Shown here: positions 25,797 through 35,463 of the stretch, piece after piece
How positions within the stretch are numbered: the first letter of the stretch is position 1
Layout: every line of letters begins with the position of its first letter
Origin: Lachnospiraceae bacterium Zagget2
GTDB taxonomy: Bacteria > Bacillota > Clostridia > Lachnospirales > Lachnospiraceae
Reading direction: 5' to 3'
DNA: 64,000 bases
Assembly (NCBI GenBank): GCA_001941045.1
Contig: MSHD01000008.1
Location: 1-64,000 of the forward strand
Program-made: the position numbers and the translations under genes
The notes under the pieces: generated by a model
Databases searched by the model: none
The model's input: only the letters and a program-made list of their open reading frames with translations
What the model was told of the DNA's origin: nothing

Positions 25797-26877
25797 GAGA
25801 CTGATGAAGACGAAACTTTTGAAAATACTGCGTGAAAACCGAATTACCCTCGCCCTGCTCCTGCTCTCCGGCCTGCTGCTTTTCTGCGCACGAACTGTGG
25901 GCGGCTTCGCGGAGTGGTATGCCGCGCACATCTATCCTGTGTGGGTCAATCTCTTTGGGCGTTTCTTCGGGCTCTTCCCCTTTTCCATCTCAGAGCTGCT
26001 CCTCTATGTTCTGCTGCTTGCGGTGCTGTTCGATCTGTTCCGGACGCTGCGTAGAGGACCGCGTGCGCTTTTATCCTGGCTGCGCCACCTGCTCTTTGCC
26101 GCCTCCATCCTGCTGCTCCTCTTTGTCCTGAACTGCGGGATCAATTACCAGCGAGACTCCTTTTCACAGAAGACCGGCATCACGGCAGGCTCTTACAGCA
26201 CACAGGAGCTGGAAGCACTCTGTCTGTGGCTCACGGAGGAAATCAACGCACGCGCCTCGTCCGTAACGCACGACGCGGATGGCCTGATGCTGCTGACATC
26301 GGAAGATGCCGGGCAGCTCGCCGCGGAGGCGATGCACGGGCTCGGCGAACTCTATCCGGATCTGCAGGGCTATTATCCGCAGCCAAAGCCGGTGCTCTTT
26401 TCCAGAATTCTCTCCCTCGAGGGGCTGACCGGCATCTACTCCGCCTTCACAATCGAGGCGAATTACAATCAGGATATGACCGCTTACAACCTTCCCTTCA
26501 CCATGTGCCACGAGCTCTCCCATCTGCGCGGCTTCATGCAGGAGGAAGAGGCAAACTTCATCGCCTTTCTGGCCTGTGAGAACGCCGCGCAGGCGGAATT
26601 TCAGTACAGTGGCTATCTGACTGCCTGGATACATGCCACCAACGCCCTCTACCGCGTCGACCGTACGGCCTGGCAGGAGGTACGCGCACTTCTGTGCGAA
26701 GAGGCGCAGGCAGATCTCACCGCAAACAATCAGTACTGGGACGCATACGAAGGTACTATTTCAAAGGTTTCCGAAGCGGTCAACGACACCTATCTGAAGG
26801 TAAACGGGCAGAGCGACGGTATCAAAAGCTATGGCCGCATGGTCGACCTGCTGCTCGCCTGGTGGGCGGTGGAATAA
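25795..26877 (+). CDS. DUF3810 membrane-anchored putative zinc metalloprotease
   Basis: This 360-residue protein has three N-terminal membrane segments (about 18-32, 64-82 and 96-114) and an outer domain with [10 protein letters not shown] (HExxH at 239-243) followed by EEEANF, which could provide the third ligand as in gluzincins. This matches the DUF3810 family of unknown function. No Shine-Dalgarno precedes the ATG at 25795 or the one at 25804, and a promoter -10 overlaps the first ATG, so the true start may be 25804 on a leaderless mRNA. Its last 49 bases overlap convergently with the enolase-like gene. The substrate is unknown. Confidence 0.85.
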   Translation: MRLMKTKLLKILRENRITLALLLLSGLLLFCARTVGGFAEWYAAHIYPVWVNLFGRFFGLFPFSISELLLYVLLLAVLFDLFRTLRRGPRALLSWLRHLLFAASILLLLFVLNCGINYQRDSFSQKTGITAGSYSTQELEALCLWLTEEINARASSVTHDADGLMLLTSEDAGQLAAEAMHGLGELYPDLQGYYPQPKPVLFSRILSLEGLTGIYSAFTIEANYNQDMTAYNLPFTMCHELSHLRGFMQEEEANFIAFLACENAAQAEFQYSGYLTAWIHATNALYRVDRTAWQEVRALLCEEAQADLTANNQYWDAYEGTISKVSEAVNDTYLKVNGQSDGIKSYGRMVDLLLAWWAVE

Positions 26878-28127
26878 CAGAAGGGATTTTTGTACGCTGC
26901 CAGTGCACCCAGCTCTTCCTGAATGCGCAGGAGCTGATTGTATTTAGCATTCCGCTCCGCACCACGCGGCGCGCCCGTTCGGATCTGTCCCGCTTTGCAG
27001 GCCACCGCCAGATCTGCGATCGCGTCCTCCTGAGTTTCTCCGCTTCGATCGGAAATAATCGCCCGATATCCGGCCTCCTGCGCCATATCGATCACATCAA
27101 ATACTTCCGTCAGCGTACCGATCTGATTGGGCTTTATGAGGATCGCGTTCGCCGCGCCCAGTTTTATTCCGCAGGAGAGTCTCTTTGTGCTGGTTGCAAA
27201 CAGATCTCCTCCGACAAGCTGTACACGACTGCCCAGCCGGGAAGTCATAAGCTGCCAGCCGTCCCAGTCTTCTCCGGATAAGCCGTCCTGAATGGAGACG
27301 ATCGGATACTCATCCGCCAGCTCTTCATAATAGCTGACCATCTCCTCCGTACTGCGACTGATATTACAATCTGCTTTTCGTCCTTCTCCCGGGAATTCAT
27401 AGCGCCGTGTCTCCTCATTCAGGAGATTGCCCGCCGCCGCGTCCAGCGCGAAAACAACATCCTCTCCCGGCGTGTATCCGGCTTCCTCCACCGCTTCTTT
27501 CAGATAAAAGCACGCCTCCGCAGTGTCTTGCCCTTCTTTTGCCAGGATCAGCTTCAGCTTATGGAAGACCTCCACGCCCATCCTGAGCCCCTCGCGAAAA
27601 CAGCAGGCGCCGACCGGCATAATCATAAATTCCCGGAAGTCCAGAGAATTCTTTGACCGAACACCTCCCCGGAGCATACGCATCATCGGCACCGGAAGAC
27701 AATCGGCGCGCACGCCGCCCAGGTAGCGATAGAGCGGCAGGCCCAGCGCAGCGGCGGAAGCCTTCGCCACCGCCAGCGATGCGGACAGAATTGCGTTTGC
27801 TCCCAGATTTGACTTATTCTCCGTGCCGTCCGCGTCGATGAGCAGGTGATCGATATATCCCTGATCCAACGCGTTTTCGCCGAGCAGCGCGTTCGCAATC
27901 TTCGTGTTGACGTTCGCAACCGCCTTCTCTACGCCAAGCCCCAGATAGCGCTCCTGCCCGTCTCTGAGTTCCAGCGCCTCGTAACGCCCCTTAGGCGCTC
28001 CCGACGGAACAGACGCTCGCGCCCCGTGCACTCCGTCCAGCACCACCTCCGTCTCCACCGTCGGATTTCCGCAGGAATCCAGAATTTCCCGCGCATAAAT
28101 ATAGGTAATCGGCAAATAGCGATTCAT
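26829..28127 (-). CDS. Enolase paralogue lacking most active-site residues (pseudo-enolase)
   Basis: This 432-residue protein is clearly enolase-derived along its length ([76 protein letters not shown]). Compared with known enolases (yeast numbering) the Ser39 loop reads SGAPKG, His159 is Arg157, the GDEGG segment with Glu211 is deleted, metal ligand Glu295 is Gln280, Asp320 is Gly307, His373 is Asp360 and Lys396 is Arg383. Glu168, Asp246, Lys345, Arg374 and Ser375 survive. It cannot be an ordinary enolase. It sits where eno usually follows gpmI and has no stop or frameshift. The tail extends into the DUF3810 gene. Confidence 0.85.
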   Translation of the reverse strand: MNRYLPITYIYAREILDSCGNPTVETEVVLDGVHGARASVPSGAPKGRYEALELRDGQERYLGLGVEKAVANVNTKIANALLGENALDQGYIDHLLIDADGTENKSNLGANAILSASLAVAKASAAALGLPLYRYLGGVRADCLPVPMMRMLRGGVRSKNSLDFREFMIMPVGACCFREGLRMGVEVFHKLKLILAKEGQDTAEACFYLKEAVEEAGYTPGEDVVFALDAAAGNLLNEETRRYEFPGEGRKADCNISRSTEEMVSYYEELADEYPIVSIQDGLSGEDWDGWQLMTSRLGSRVQLVGGDLFATSTKRLSCGIKLGAANAILIKPNQIGTLTEVFDVIDMAQEAGYRAIISDRSGETQEDAIADLAVACKAGQIRTGAPRGAERNAKYNQLLRIQEELGALAAYKNPFCYSTAHQASSRSTMRP

Positions 28128-28131
28128 AAAA

Positions 28132-28181
28132 AAAGAACCTCCCTCTACTTTCGGTTTCCCTTAGTATAGGCAGGTTCCTTT
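28132..28181 (-). terminator. Terminator-like hairpin directly before the enolase-like start codon
   Basis: GAACCT and AGGTTC, with adjoining pairs (A-A-G with T-T-T, C-C with G-G), form a stem whose 3' arm includes the GGGAGG ribosome-binding site, followed by seven T and then the ATG at 28127. It can end the transcript of the SH3 gene and hide the ribosome-binding site. Confidence 0.6.
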
Positions 28182-28192
28182 GTTTTATTCTT

Positions 28193-29494
28193 TTACTCTT
28201 CGACCGCCGACAGGTACTGCGTCATCACGTAGCCCTCGAGGTCATCCTGCTCGATGCAGCGGATCTGTACCCAGTCCTCAGAGGTATCGCTGAGCACTTC
28301 TACCTGTTCGCCCTCCGTCAGCTGCGTCAGCACGTCGCCATTCGTGCTGCCCTCGCTGCGGACATTGAGGCTGCTCGTATTCGCCTGCATCGTTACCGTG
28401 GTCTCTTCCTCAGCCTCGGCTTCCGTCTCCTCGGTCTCTTCCGTCTCCTCAGGGACCTCCTCGACTTCCTCTGTCTCTTCTTCCCCGGTCTCTTCCGTCT
28501 CGCCTTTGATGACCAGTTCTGCATCCGCGTCAGCGCTCTCCTCCGTCTGTACGCTGCTGCTTCCACTGTCCCGGTTCATGAAAATATGGACTCCGAATGC
28601 AATCACAGCCACCAGGACCAGTGCCAGAACCACGCCAAGGATGATCATCTTCCGGCTGTCATCCTCGAGATCCCAGTCATAACGATCGTCATCATCATCG
28701 TCCTCGTCGTCTTCATCTTCGTCGTCATACTCGTCATCTTCATCATCATCCTCGTCCTCATCGGATTCCTCTTCCGGTTCCGGCTCCGGGACGACACTCC
28801 GCAGCGGCTTCTCCTCACTCAGATCCACATCCGCGACAAAGTACTCAAACTCGTCCTTTTCGGCTTTCGCAGCCATGTTCACACCGGCGGCCGTCGCTGC
28901 GCGCGTGAAAAGATCGTCCACCCAGTCCGCTTCGGATGCCGCAAGGATCTCGGAAGATGCCCCGCTAAGGAGCGTAGCCCAGCTTCCCAGCCAGGCGGAA
29001 ATGTTCTCCGGCTGCTTTTTCGCCAGTGCAGGCAGCAGGCTGTCCAGCTTTCCAAGTTCCCCTTCGACCTTCTCCGGTGCAAGTCCGAATATCGCGGAAA
29101 TCTCCTCTGCCGTAAATCCATCCTGCGTATTCATCACCAGCAGAATCCTGTGAAGCAGCGGCAGCGCCGCGGGAACCTCCGCAAGCGCCCCTTTCCCTTT
29201 CAGAGAGCCGCCCTTTCCCAGAATTTCCAGGAGTTTGTGATAATCTTTGCGAAGCTGGCGATAATACTGCTGCCAGAACCACTTCTCGGCATCCGCAGAT
29301 ACTGCAGCCTCTGCCGCCGCGCCAAAGAGCACGGTGTAAAACTCCTCCATAAATGAGAGCGTCTGTATCTCATCCTGCATGATCAGGAGCGTCCGGCAAT
29401 AGACATCCTCATAAGTAGCGTCAAAAACCCGTTTGCAGCTCTGGCCATCGCCCTCTTTCAGGACTGCCAGCGCACGTTTTCTCTCAAGTATCAT
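28193..29494 (-). CDS. Membrane-anchored protein: sigma-factor-like N-domain, acidic linker, TM helix, SH3b domain
   Basis: This 433-residue protein is unrecognised as a whole. Residues about 15-60 resemble ECF sigma region 2 (RVFDATYEDVYCRTLLIMQDE) and about 110-155 resemble sigma region 4 (HRILLVMNTQDGFTAEEISAIFGLAPEKVEGEL). A very acidic low-complexity linker (about 235-280) leads to one membrane helix (283-306), a Glu/Thr-rich spacer and a C-terminal bacterial SH3 domain (about 367-430, SLNVRSEGS...GEQVEVL...WVQIR...GYV). Inside-out topology would put the sigma-like part in the cytosol and SH3 outside. It lies between gpmI (9-base gap) and the enolase-like gene. Function unknown; possibly an envelope sensor. 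Confidence 0.75.
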   Translation of the reverse strand: MILERKRALAVLKEGDGQSCKRVFDATYEDVYCRTLLIMQDEIQTLSFMEEFYTVLFGAAAEAAVSADAEKWFWQQYYRQLRKDYHKLLEILGKGGSLKGKGALAEVPAALPLLHRILLVMNTQDGFTAEEISAIFGLAPEKVEGELGKLDSLLPALAKKQPENISAWLGSWATLLSGASSEILAASEADWVDDLFTRAATAAGVNMAAKAEKDEFEYFVADVDLSEEKPLRSVVPEPEPEEESDEDEDDDEDDEYDDEDEDDEDDDDDDRYDWDLEDDSRKMIILGVVLALVLVAVIAFGVHIFMNRDSGSSSVQTEESADADAELVIKGETEETGEEETEEVEEVPEETEETEETEAEAEEETTVTMQANTSSLNVRSEGSTNGDVLTQLTEGEQVEVLSDTSEDWVQIRCIEQDDLEGYVMTQYLSAVEE

Positions 29495-29503
29495 AAGAAT
29501 CTC

Positions 29504-31045
29504 CTACTTTCTTACAATCAACGATTTACCAGTCATCTCAGTGGGCTGTAGAAGCCCCATCATCTCGAGCAGCGTCGGAATAATATCCGCAAGGCAGCCG
29601 CCCTCCCGCAGTCCATAAGACGAATCCGCATTGAACAGAATAAAGGGAACCGGATTCGTCGTGTGAGCGGTGAAAGGCTCGCCCGTCTCGTAATCTTTGA
29701 GCTGTTCTGCATTTCCGTGATCCGCGCAGAGGAACATCTGTCCGTCCACTTCCTTCAGTTCCTCTGTCGCTCTGCCGACGCATTCATCCACCGCCTCAAT
29801 CGCCTTGATCGCTGCGGCCTCCACGCCCGTATGTCCCACCATATCCGGATTCGCGAAATTGATGATGATCACGTCATATTTCTGAGAGCGGATCGCCTCG
29901 CACAGGCGGTCACAGACCTCATAGGCGCTCATCTCAGGCTGCAGGTCATAGGTCGCGACCTTCGGCGAATTCACGAGGATGCGGTCCTCACCGGGATTCG
30001 GCTTCTCCACGCCTCCATTGAAGAAAAAGGTCACATGCGCGTATTTTTCCGTCTCAGCGATGCGCGCCTGCGTAAGGTTCTTCGACGCCAGGTATTCACC
30101 AAAAGTATTGACGAGCTTTACCTTCTCAAAAGCAATGATTGTATTCGGGATCGTCGCATCGTACACGGTAAAGCACACATAGGTGAGGGTGAGCTTCTTT
30201 TCCCGCTCAAAACCGCTGAACTCGTCGGCGCAGAATGCTCTCGTAATCTCCCGCGCGCGATCCGGCCGGAAATTGAAGAAGATGACAGAATCCTTATCCT
30301 GAATCGTCGTCACCGGCTTCCCATCCTCCACGACCACGATCGGCTTCACAAACTCATCGTACACGCCCTCTGCATAGGAATCATTCAGCGCGCAGACCGG
30401 GCATTCGGCCTGCACTCCCTCGCCCTTCGTCAGCGCGCGATAGGCCTTCTCCACACGGTCCCAGCGATTGTCGCGGTCCATCGCGTAGTAGCGTCCCTGC
30501 ACCGTCGCGATCTTTCCGACGCCGATCTCCTTCATCTTGTCGCGGAGCTCCTTGACGTAGCCCTTGCCCGAAGCAGGCGGCGTATCGCGTCCGTCCAGGA
30601 AGCAGTGCACATACACGTTCTCAAGGCCATGCCTCTTTGCCAGCTCGAGCAGACCATACAGATGTGTGTTGTGACTGTGCACACCGCCGTCGGACAGAAG
30701 ACCGTACAGATGGAGTGACGAATGGTTCTTCTTCGCATTCTCCACTGCGGTGAGCAGCGCCTGGTTTTCAAAAAATGTGCCGTCCTCAATCTCCTTTGTG
30801 ATGCGGGTCAGCTCCTGGTAAACGATCCGGCCGGCGCCCATATTCATGTGGCCGACCTCGGAATTGCCCATCTGACCATCGGGCAGCCCCACGGAAAGTC
30901 CGCTCGCATAACCCTTCACAAAGGGGCACTCCGCCATCAGCCTGTCCATCACCGGTGTCTTTGCCTCGGCGACGGCATTGGCTTCCGCCCGATCGTTCAG
31001 GCCATAGCCATCCAGAATCATCAGCACGGTTGGTTTCTTGCTCAT
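29504..31045 (-). CDS. gpmI: 2,3-bisphosphoglycerate-independent phosphoglycerate mutase
   Basis: This 513-residue alkaline-phosphatase-fold, Mn-dependent enzyme interconverts 3- and 2-phosphoglycerate. It shows LMILDGYGLND (metal Asp12), MGNSEVGHMNMGAGRIVYQ (catalytic Ser), CFLDGRDTPP, FFFNGGVEKPNPGEDR and the late ADHGNAEQ metal site. Standard length. It has its own promoter upstream. It is part of the glycolytic gene block. Confidence 0.97.
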   Translation of the reverse strand: MSKKPTVLMILDGYGLNDRAEANAVAEAKTPVMDRLMAECPFVKGYASGLSVGLPDGQMGNSEVGHMNMGAGRIVYQELTRITKEIEDGTFFENQALLTAVENAKKNHSSLHLYGLLSDGGVHSHNTHLYGLLELAKRHGLENVYVHCFLDGRDTPPASGKGYVKELRDKMKEIGVGKIATVQGRYYAMDRDNRWDRVEKAYRALTKGEGVQAECPVCALNDSYAEGVYDEFVKPIVVVEDGKPVTTIQDKDSVIFFNFRPDRAREITRAFCADEFSGFEREKKLTLTYVCFTVYDATIPNTIIAFEKVKLVNTFGEYLASKNLTQARIAETEKYAHVTFFFNGGVEKPNPGEDRILVNSPKVATYDLQPEMSAYEVCDRLCEAIRSQKYDVIIINFANPDMVGHTGVEAAAIKAIEAVDECVGRATEELKEVDGQMFLCADHGNAEQLKDYETGEPFTAHTTNPVPFILFNADSSYGLREGGCLADIIPTLLEMMGLLQPTEMTGKSLIVRK

Positions 31046-31086
31046 TTATTTTGTCTCCTTTATCTACATTGAACCCATTAGATTTT

Positions 31087-31115
31087 ATTTTACATGAAGC
31101 GCCGCAAACATGCAA
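31087..31115 (-). promoter_or_regulatory. gpmI promoter
   Basis: TTGCAT (31110-31115) and TAAAAT (31087-31092) are 17 bases apart in the 108-base gap after the aldo/keto reductase gene. A small GC-rich inverted repeat (AGCGC...GCGCT) overlaps the spacer. Confidence 0.6.
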
Positions 31116-31153
31116 GCGCTCCGACCACATTTGACAGATTTTTCATAATTAGA

Positions 31154-32005
31154 TTACGATTGCGCCGGTACCCGCGGCAGATCCGGGTGCTCGCCCGACC
31201 AGCCAAACTGCGGCAGCGCCAGCAGATAATCCATATCTTCTTCGGTAATGACAAGTTCGGGAAGCGAAAGATTCATCCTCATCCGCTCCTGTGTGCTCGC
31301 CTTCGGAATCACGGCAATATCCTGCTGCAGCAGGAAACAGAGCAGCAGCTGTGCCGGTGTGACCGCATATTTCTCCGCCATTTTTCTGATAATCTCATGA
31401 TCCAGGATGCGCCGTCTCCCGAGCGGGCTCCAGGCCTGCGGCTGAATTCCATTCTCCCTGCTGAATCGAACCGCCGTCTGCTGCATGTAACCCACATGCA
31501 GCTCCAGCTGATTCACCATGGGCCTGACCTCAGCGCCTGCCAGAAGATTCTTCAGATGATGCGGCAGGAAGTTGCTGATGCCGATCGCACGCACCTTTCC
31601 CTCTTTATAAAATTCCTCGAGAGCCTTCCAGCTCTCCAGATCCAGTTCTTTCCAGTCCTTCGTCTCCGGATCCGGCTTCGGCCAGTGCAGCAGAAAGAGA
31701 TCAAGGTAATCGGTACCCAGCCTCTCCAGCGAAGCCTCAAAACTCTTCTTCGTCGCCTCGTAGCCCAGATTGGTTCTCCATACCTTCGAGGTCAGGAAAA
31801 TATCCTCACGCCGAATGCCGCTTTTTCGAATCGCACGGCCTGTCTCCTCCTCATTTTCATAGGCCGCAGCCGTGTCCAGCAGGCGGTATCCCGCGTCAAG
31901 CGCGGCGAGAATCGCACTCTCATCGCCTCCATCTGTGCTTTTATAGGTGCCATAGCCGATCCTGGGCATCCGGATGCCATTTGACAGGGTAAAATACTGA
32001 TCCAT
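31154..32005 (-). CDS. Aldo/keto reductase
   Basis: This 283-residue NADPH-dependent TIM-barrel oxidoreductase has the AKR tetrad: Asp in [18 protein letters not shown] (also Tyr), Lys in FLTSKVW and His in [11 protein letters not shown], plus the AIGISNF segment and the C-terminal cofactor loop (VIPKAS). It is closest to the AKR5-like, 2,5-diketo-gluconate or methylglyoxal reductase type. It lies between tpiA and gpmI, so detoxification of methylglyoxal arising from triose phosphates is a reasonable guess, but substrates of this family are broad. Confidence 0.9.
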   Translation of the reverse strand: MDQYFTLSNGIRMPRIGYGTYKSTDGGDESAILAALDAGYRLLDTAAAYENEEETGRAIRKSGIRREDIFLTSKVWRTNLGYEATKKSFEASLERLGTDYLDLFLLHWPKPDPETKDWKELDLESWKALEEFYKEGKVRAIGISNFLPHHLKNLLAGAEVRPMVNQLELHVGYMQQTAVRFSRENGIQPQAWSPLGRRRILDHEIIRKMAEKYAVTPAQLLLCFLLQQDIAVIPKASTQERMRMNLSLPELVITEEDMDYLLALPQFGWSGEHPDLPRVPAQS

Positions 32006-32032
32006 TTTTTCTCCTCAACGGGATGCGAAAGT

Positions 32033-32069
32033 CGCCGCGAAACACAGGCAGTGCATGCATTTCGCGGCG
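32033..32069 (-). terminator. Hairpin after tpiA
   Basis: CGCCGCGAAA and TTTCGCGGCG form a perfect 10-bp stem with a 17-base loop between tpiA and the aldo/keto reductase gene. The following sequence has only a short T-run, so termination may be partial. Confidence 0.5.
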
Positions 32070-32094
32070 CTCTCAATCCGGGAATTCTGTTCTT

Positions 32095-32844
32095 TTATTT
32101 CCAGTTCACAATCTTGCCGAAGTCCGGCTTCAGCGCAGCGCCGCCCACCAGGCCGCCGTCGATATCCGGCTGGCTGAACAGATCCGCAGCTGTCGCAGCG
32201 TTCACCGATCCGCCGTACTGGATACGGATCGCCTCTGCAGTCGCCTCGTCATAGATCTCAGCGATGCAGTCACGGATGCCCTTGCAGACTTCCTGCGCCT
32301 GCTCCGTCGTCGCGGTCTTTCCGGTACCGATCGCCCAGATCGGCTCATAAGCGATCACCGCTCTCTTCGCCTGCTCCGCCGTGATGCCGAGAAATCCGAT
32401 CTTCACCTGCTGGCGGATGAAGTCCATCGTCACGCCCTGCTCTCTCTGCGTCAGAGTCTCGCCGCAGCACATGATCGGGGTGATGCCGTGCTCAAAGGCC
32501 TTCAGCATCTTCTTGTTCACGGTCTCGCTCGTCTCCGCAAAATACTCTCTGCGCTCGGAATGACCGAGAATGACGTACTTCACACCGATATCGGTGAGCA
32601 TGTTCGGGGAGATCTCGCCGGTGTAGGCGCCCTTCTCCTCGAAGTACATGTTCTCCGCACCGACCTGGATGTTGGATCCCTTTGCGGCCTCGATGACCGG
32701 AATGAGATCGATCGCCGGTACACAGAACACTACGTCCGCATCGTCCGTCGCGACCAGCGGCTTCAGCGTGTTTACCAGCTCCACCGCCTCGCTGGGCGTC
32801 ATGTTCATCTTCCAGTTTCCTGCAATAATTTTCTTTCTCGCCAT
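32095..32844 (-). CDS. tpiA: Triosephosphate isomerase
   Basis: This 249-residue glycolytic enzyme interconverts dihydroxyacetone phosphate and glyceraldehyde 3-phosphate. It has AGNWKMN (catalytic Lys) at the N-terminus, ILGHSERR (electrophile His), [14 protein letters not shown] (catalytic Glu and flexible loop) and the phosphate-binding YGGSVN and GGLVGGA. It is 20 bases after pgk. Confidence 0.97.
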   Translation of the reverse strand: MARKKIIAGNWKMNMTPSEAVELVNTLKPLVATDDADVVFCVPAIDLIPVIEAAKGSNIQVGAENMYFEEKGAYTGEISPNMLTDIGVKYVILGHSERREYFAETSETVNKKMLKAFEHGITPIMCCGETLTQREQGVTMDFIRQQVKIGFLGITAEQAKRAVIAYEPIWAIGTGKTATTEQAQEVCKGIRDCIAEIYDEATAEAIRIQYGGSVNAATAADLFSQPDIDGGLVGGAALKPDFGKIVNWK

Positions 32845-32864
32845 GATAGTATCCTCCTTTTATT

Positions 32865-34091
32865 TTACTCCACGTCGTCGGCCGCCGCTACGCCCGGGAG
32901 CGTCTTGCCCTCGAGGAATTCCAGAGAAGCGCCGCCGCCGGTGGAGATGTGGCTCATCTTGTCTCCAAAGCCAAGCGAATTCACCGCTGCCGCGGAATCG
33001 CCGCCGCCGATGATCGTCGTCGCGTCCGTCTCGGCCAGGGATTTCGCAACTGCGATCGTACCCTTCGCGAGAATCGGATTCTCAAACACACCCATCGGTC
33101 CGTTCCAGACGACCGTCTTCGCACTCTTCACGGCCTCAGCGTAGAGCTCCTCCGTCTTTGAGCCGATATCCAGTCCCATCTTGTCCGCCGGGATCGCATT
33201 GCTCGGAACGATCTCCACCGCAATCTCAGCGTCGATCGGGTTCGGGAAATCGGCCGCGATCGTCGTATCAACCGGAAGCAGCAGCTTCTTGCTGAGCTTC
33301 GCAGCCTTGTCCATCATCTCCTTGCAGTAATCGAGCTTCGTATCGTCGACCAGAGAAGTACCGACCTCACAGCCCTGCGCCTTCAGGAAGGTGTAGGCCA
33401 TGCCGCCGCCGATGATCAGCGTATCGCACTTCTCGAGGAGATTGGAAATCACATTCAGCTTGTCCGCGACCTTCGCGCCGCCCAAGATCGCCACAAACGG
33501 GCGCACCGGATTCTCCACCGCGTTTCCGAGGAAATCGATCTCCTTCTGCATCAGGTAACCGACCGCATTCTCGCCGCCCTTTGCCTTGATGAACTTCGTC
33601 ACGCCCTCCACGGACGCATGCGCTCTGTGAGAGGAACCGAAAGCGTCGCAGACATAGAGATCCGCAAGATCCGCCAGCTCTTTACTGAATTGCTCGCCGT
33701 TCTTCGTCTCCTCCTGCCCGCGAAAACGGGTATTCTGAAGGAGAATCACATCTCCCTCCTGCATCTGGGCGACCGCCTTCGTCGCTGCCTCGCCGGTCAC
33801 GTTATAATCGGAAATAAATTTTACTTCTTTGCCGAGCTTCTCCGAAAGCCGCTTCGCCACCGGAGCCAGGGACTCTCCCTCATTCGGGCCGTTCTTCACT
33901 TTCCCGAGGTGTGAGCAGAGGATCACCTTTCCCCCATCCGCGATCAGCTTTTTGATCGTCGGAAGCGCCGCGACAATACGGGTCTCGTCCGTGATCACAC
34001 CGTCTTTCAGCGGGACGTTGAAATCACAGCGGACCAGGACACGTTTGCCCTTCGCGTTGATATCATCTACTGTCTTTTTGTTCAATGCCAT
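32865..34091 (-). CDS. pgk: Phosphoglycerate kinase
   Basis: This 408-residue two-domain enzyme makes ATP from 1,3-bisphosphoglycerate. It has [52 protein letters not shown] and the nucleotide-domain GPMGVFENP and GGGDSAAAV. The start at 34091 follows GGAGG with seven bases between. A terminator and an odd structured spacer separate it from gap. Confidence 0.97.
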   Translation of the reverse strand: MALNKKTVDDINAKGKRVLVRCDFNVPLKDGVITDETRIVAALPTIKKLIADGGKVILCSHLGKVKNGPNEGESLAPVAKRLSEKLGKEVKFISDYNVTGEAATKAVAQMQEGDVILLQNTRFRGQEETKNGEQFSKELADLADLYVCDAFGSSHRAHASVEGVTKFIKAKGGENAVGYLMQKEIDFLGNAVENPVRPFVAILGGAKVADKLNVISNLLEKCDTLIIGGGMAYTFLKAQGCEVGTSLVDDTKLDYCKEMMDKAAKLSKKLLLPVDTTIAADFPNPIDAEIAVEIVPSNAIPADKMGLDIGSKTEELYAEAVKSAKTVVWNGPMGVFENPILAKGTIAVAKSLAETDATTIIGGGDSAAAVNSLGFGDKMSHISTGGGASLEFLEGKTLPGVAAADDVE

Positions 34092-34121
34092 AATATAGCC
34101 TCCATTTTTAGGAAATCGGAA

Positions 34122-34152
34122 AAAAGGTCCGGTCCCGAAGACCGGACCTTTT
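34122..34152 (-). terminator. Terminator or attenuator between gap and pgk
   Basis: AAAAGGTCCGGT and ACCGGACCTTTT form a 12-bp stem with a seven-base CTTCGGG loop and a six-T tail on the minus strand. It should make pgk-tpiA expression lower than gap, or regulated. Confidence 0.85.
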
Positions 34153-34304
34153 GAGGTCTTGAATACGGGGCGCCACATCGCCGTGCCGCACCTCGATTCC
34201 GCTTCGCTTCATCTCGGTCGCCGGGCTGCGCCCTATGAATGCTGCCATGCCAAGCTGCTTTTGTGCAAGCACAACGCCGCTTGTCCTGTCACCATTCGCA
34301 CGGC
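34153..34304 (-). other. GC-rich structured spacer between gap and pgk, unknown function
   Basis: This 152-base stretch contains no ORF of note. It holds self-complementary pieces: GGGCGC and GCGCCC flanking about 55 bases, GTGC/GCAC and a TTGTGC-TT-GCACAA palindrome. It could be a repeat element of the REP or MITE kind, or a structured RNA in the gap 3' region. No second copy was noticed in the window. Confidence 0.35.
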
Positions 34305-35318
34305 TTAAGCCAACTCCGCAAAGTACTTGATCGTGCGGACCATCTGGGAAACATAGGAGTTCTCATTGTCATACCAGGAGACAACCTCTACCTGCGTCTT
34401 TCCATCCGCAAGCGGGGAGACCATGGTCTGCGTCGCATCGAACAGAGAACCATATCTCATACCGATCACGTCGCTGGAGACGATCTCATCCTCGGTATAG
34501 CCGAAGGACTCGGTCTGCGCAGCCTTCATCGCCGCATTGATCTCTTCCTTCGTCACAGCCTTGTCCACAACCGCGAACAGAAGCGTGGTGGAACCGGTCG
34601 GGGTCGGCACGCGCTGTGCTGCGCCGATGAGCTTTCCGTTCAGCTCGGGGATAACCAGGCCGATCGCCTTTGCAGCGCCGGTGCTGTTGGGAACAATGTT
34701 AACCGCGCCCGCACGGCTCCTTCTCAGATCACCCTTTCTCTGCGGTCCGTCGAGGATCATCTGGTCGCCGGTGTAAGCGTGAATCGTGCACATGATACCG
34801 GACTCGATCGGAGCCAGGTCATTGAGAGCCTTCGCCATCGGTGCGAGGCAGTTCGTCGTGCAGGACGCTGCGGAAATCACGGTGTCTTCCTTCTTCAGAC
34901 TCTTGTGGTTTACATTGTAAACGATGGTCGGAAGATCATTTCCGGCCGGAGCGGAGATGACAACCTTCTTCGCGCCTGCGGTGATGTGTGCGGAAGCCTT
35001 TTCCTTCGATGTATAGAAACCGGTGCACTCAAGCACAACGTCCACATCCAGCTCGCCCCACGGAAGCTCCGCCGCGTTCGCCTTCGCATAAATCTTGATC
35101 TCTTTTCCGTCGACAATGATGGAATCCTCGGTCGCGGATACGGTCTCAGCCAGAGCATACTTACCCTGTGAAGAGTCATATTTCAGAAGATGTGCAAGCA
35201 TCTTCGGAGAAGTCAGGTCGTTGATCGCGACGACTTCATATCCTTCAGCGCCAAACATCTGTCTGAATGCAAGGCGGCCGATACGTCCAAAACCATTGAT
35301 CGCTACTTTTACTGCCAT
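34305..35318 (-). CDS. gap: Glyceraldehyde-3-phosphate dehydrogenase
   Basis: This 337-residue NAD-dependent enzyme has [14 protein letters not shown] at the N-terminus, the catalytic [12 protein letters not shown] with the active-site Cys, TVHAYTGDQ-type His segment ([10 protein letters not shown]) and the C-terminal [12 protein letters not shown]. The start at 35318 follows AGGAGG. It is the first gene of the glycolytic block and ends before a terminator. Confidence 0.97.
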   Translation of the reverse strand: MAVKVAINGFGRIGRLAFRQMFGAEGYEVVAINDLTSPKMLAHLLKYDSSQGKYALAETVSATEDSIIVDGKEIKIYAKANAAELPWGELDVDVVLECTGFYTSKEKASAHITAGAKKVVISAPAGNDLPTIVYNVNHKSLKKEDTVISAASCTTNCLAPMAKALNDLAPIESGIMCTIHAYTGDQMILDGPQRKGDLRRSRAGAVNIVPNSTGAAKAIGLVIPELNGKLIGAAQRVPTPTGSTTLLFAVVDKAVTKEEINAAMKAAQTESFGYTEDEIVSSDVIGMRYGSLFDATQTMVSPLADGKTQVEVVSWYDNENSYVSQMVRTIKYFAELA

Positions 35319-35377
35319 GTTTCATTCCTCCTGAAAATAAAATGGATATAATGTGTAACTTTCCTGACCTGCAAAAG

Positions 35378-35406
35378 ATTGTCAAAAAAGTACCAACCAC
35401 AGTCAA
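35378..35406 (-). promoter_or_regulatory. Possible gap promoter
   Basis: TTGACT (35401-35406) and GACAAT (35378-35383) are 17 bases apart, 60 bases upstream of the gap start. A nearby TTGACA has no suitable -10 partner. Confidence 0.4.
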
Positions 35407-35463
35407 CCGTTACTTATTCTACCTGTTTTGCCAAAAAATATCAATAGCAAATCGAAAAGATTC

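Noticed and set aside
28680-28760. GAC/GAT-rich stretch as a DNA repeat
   Set aside because: It encodes the acidic linker of the membrane SH3 protein and is irregular at DNA level.
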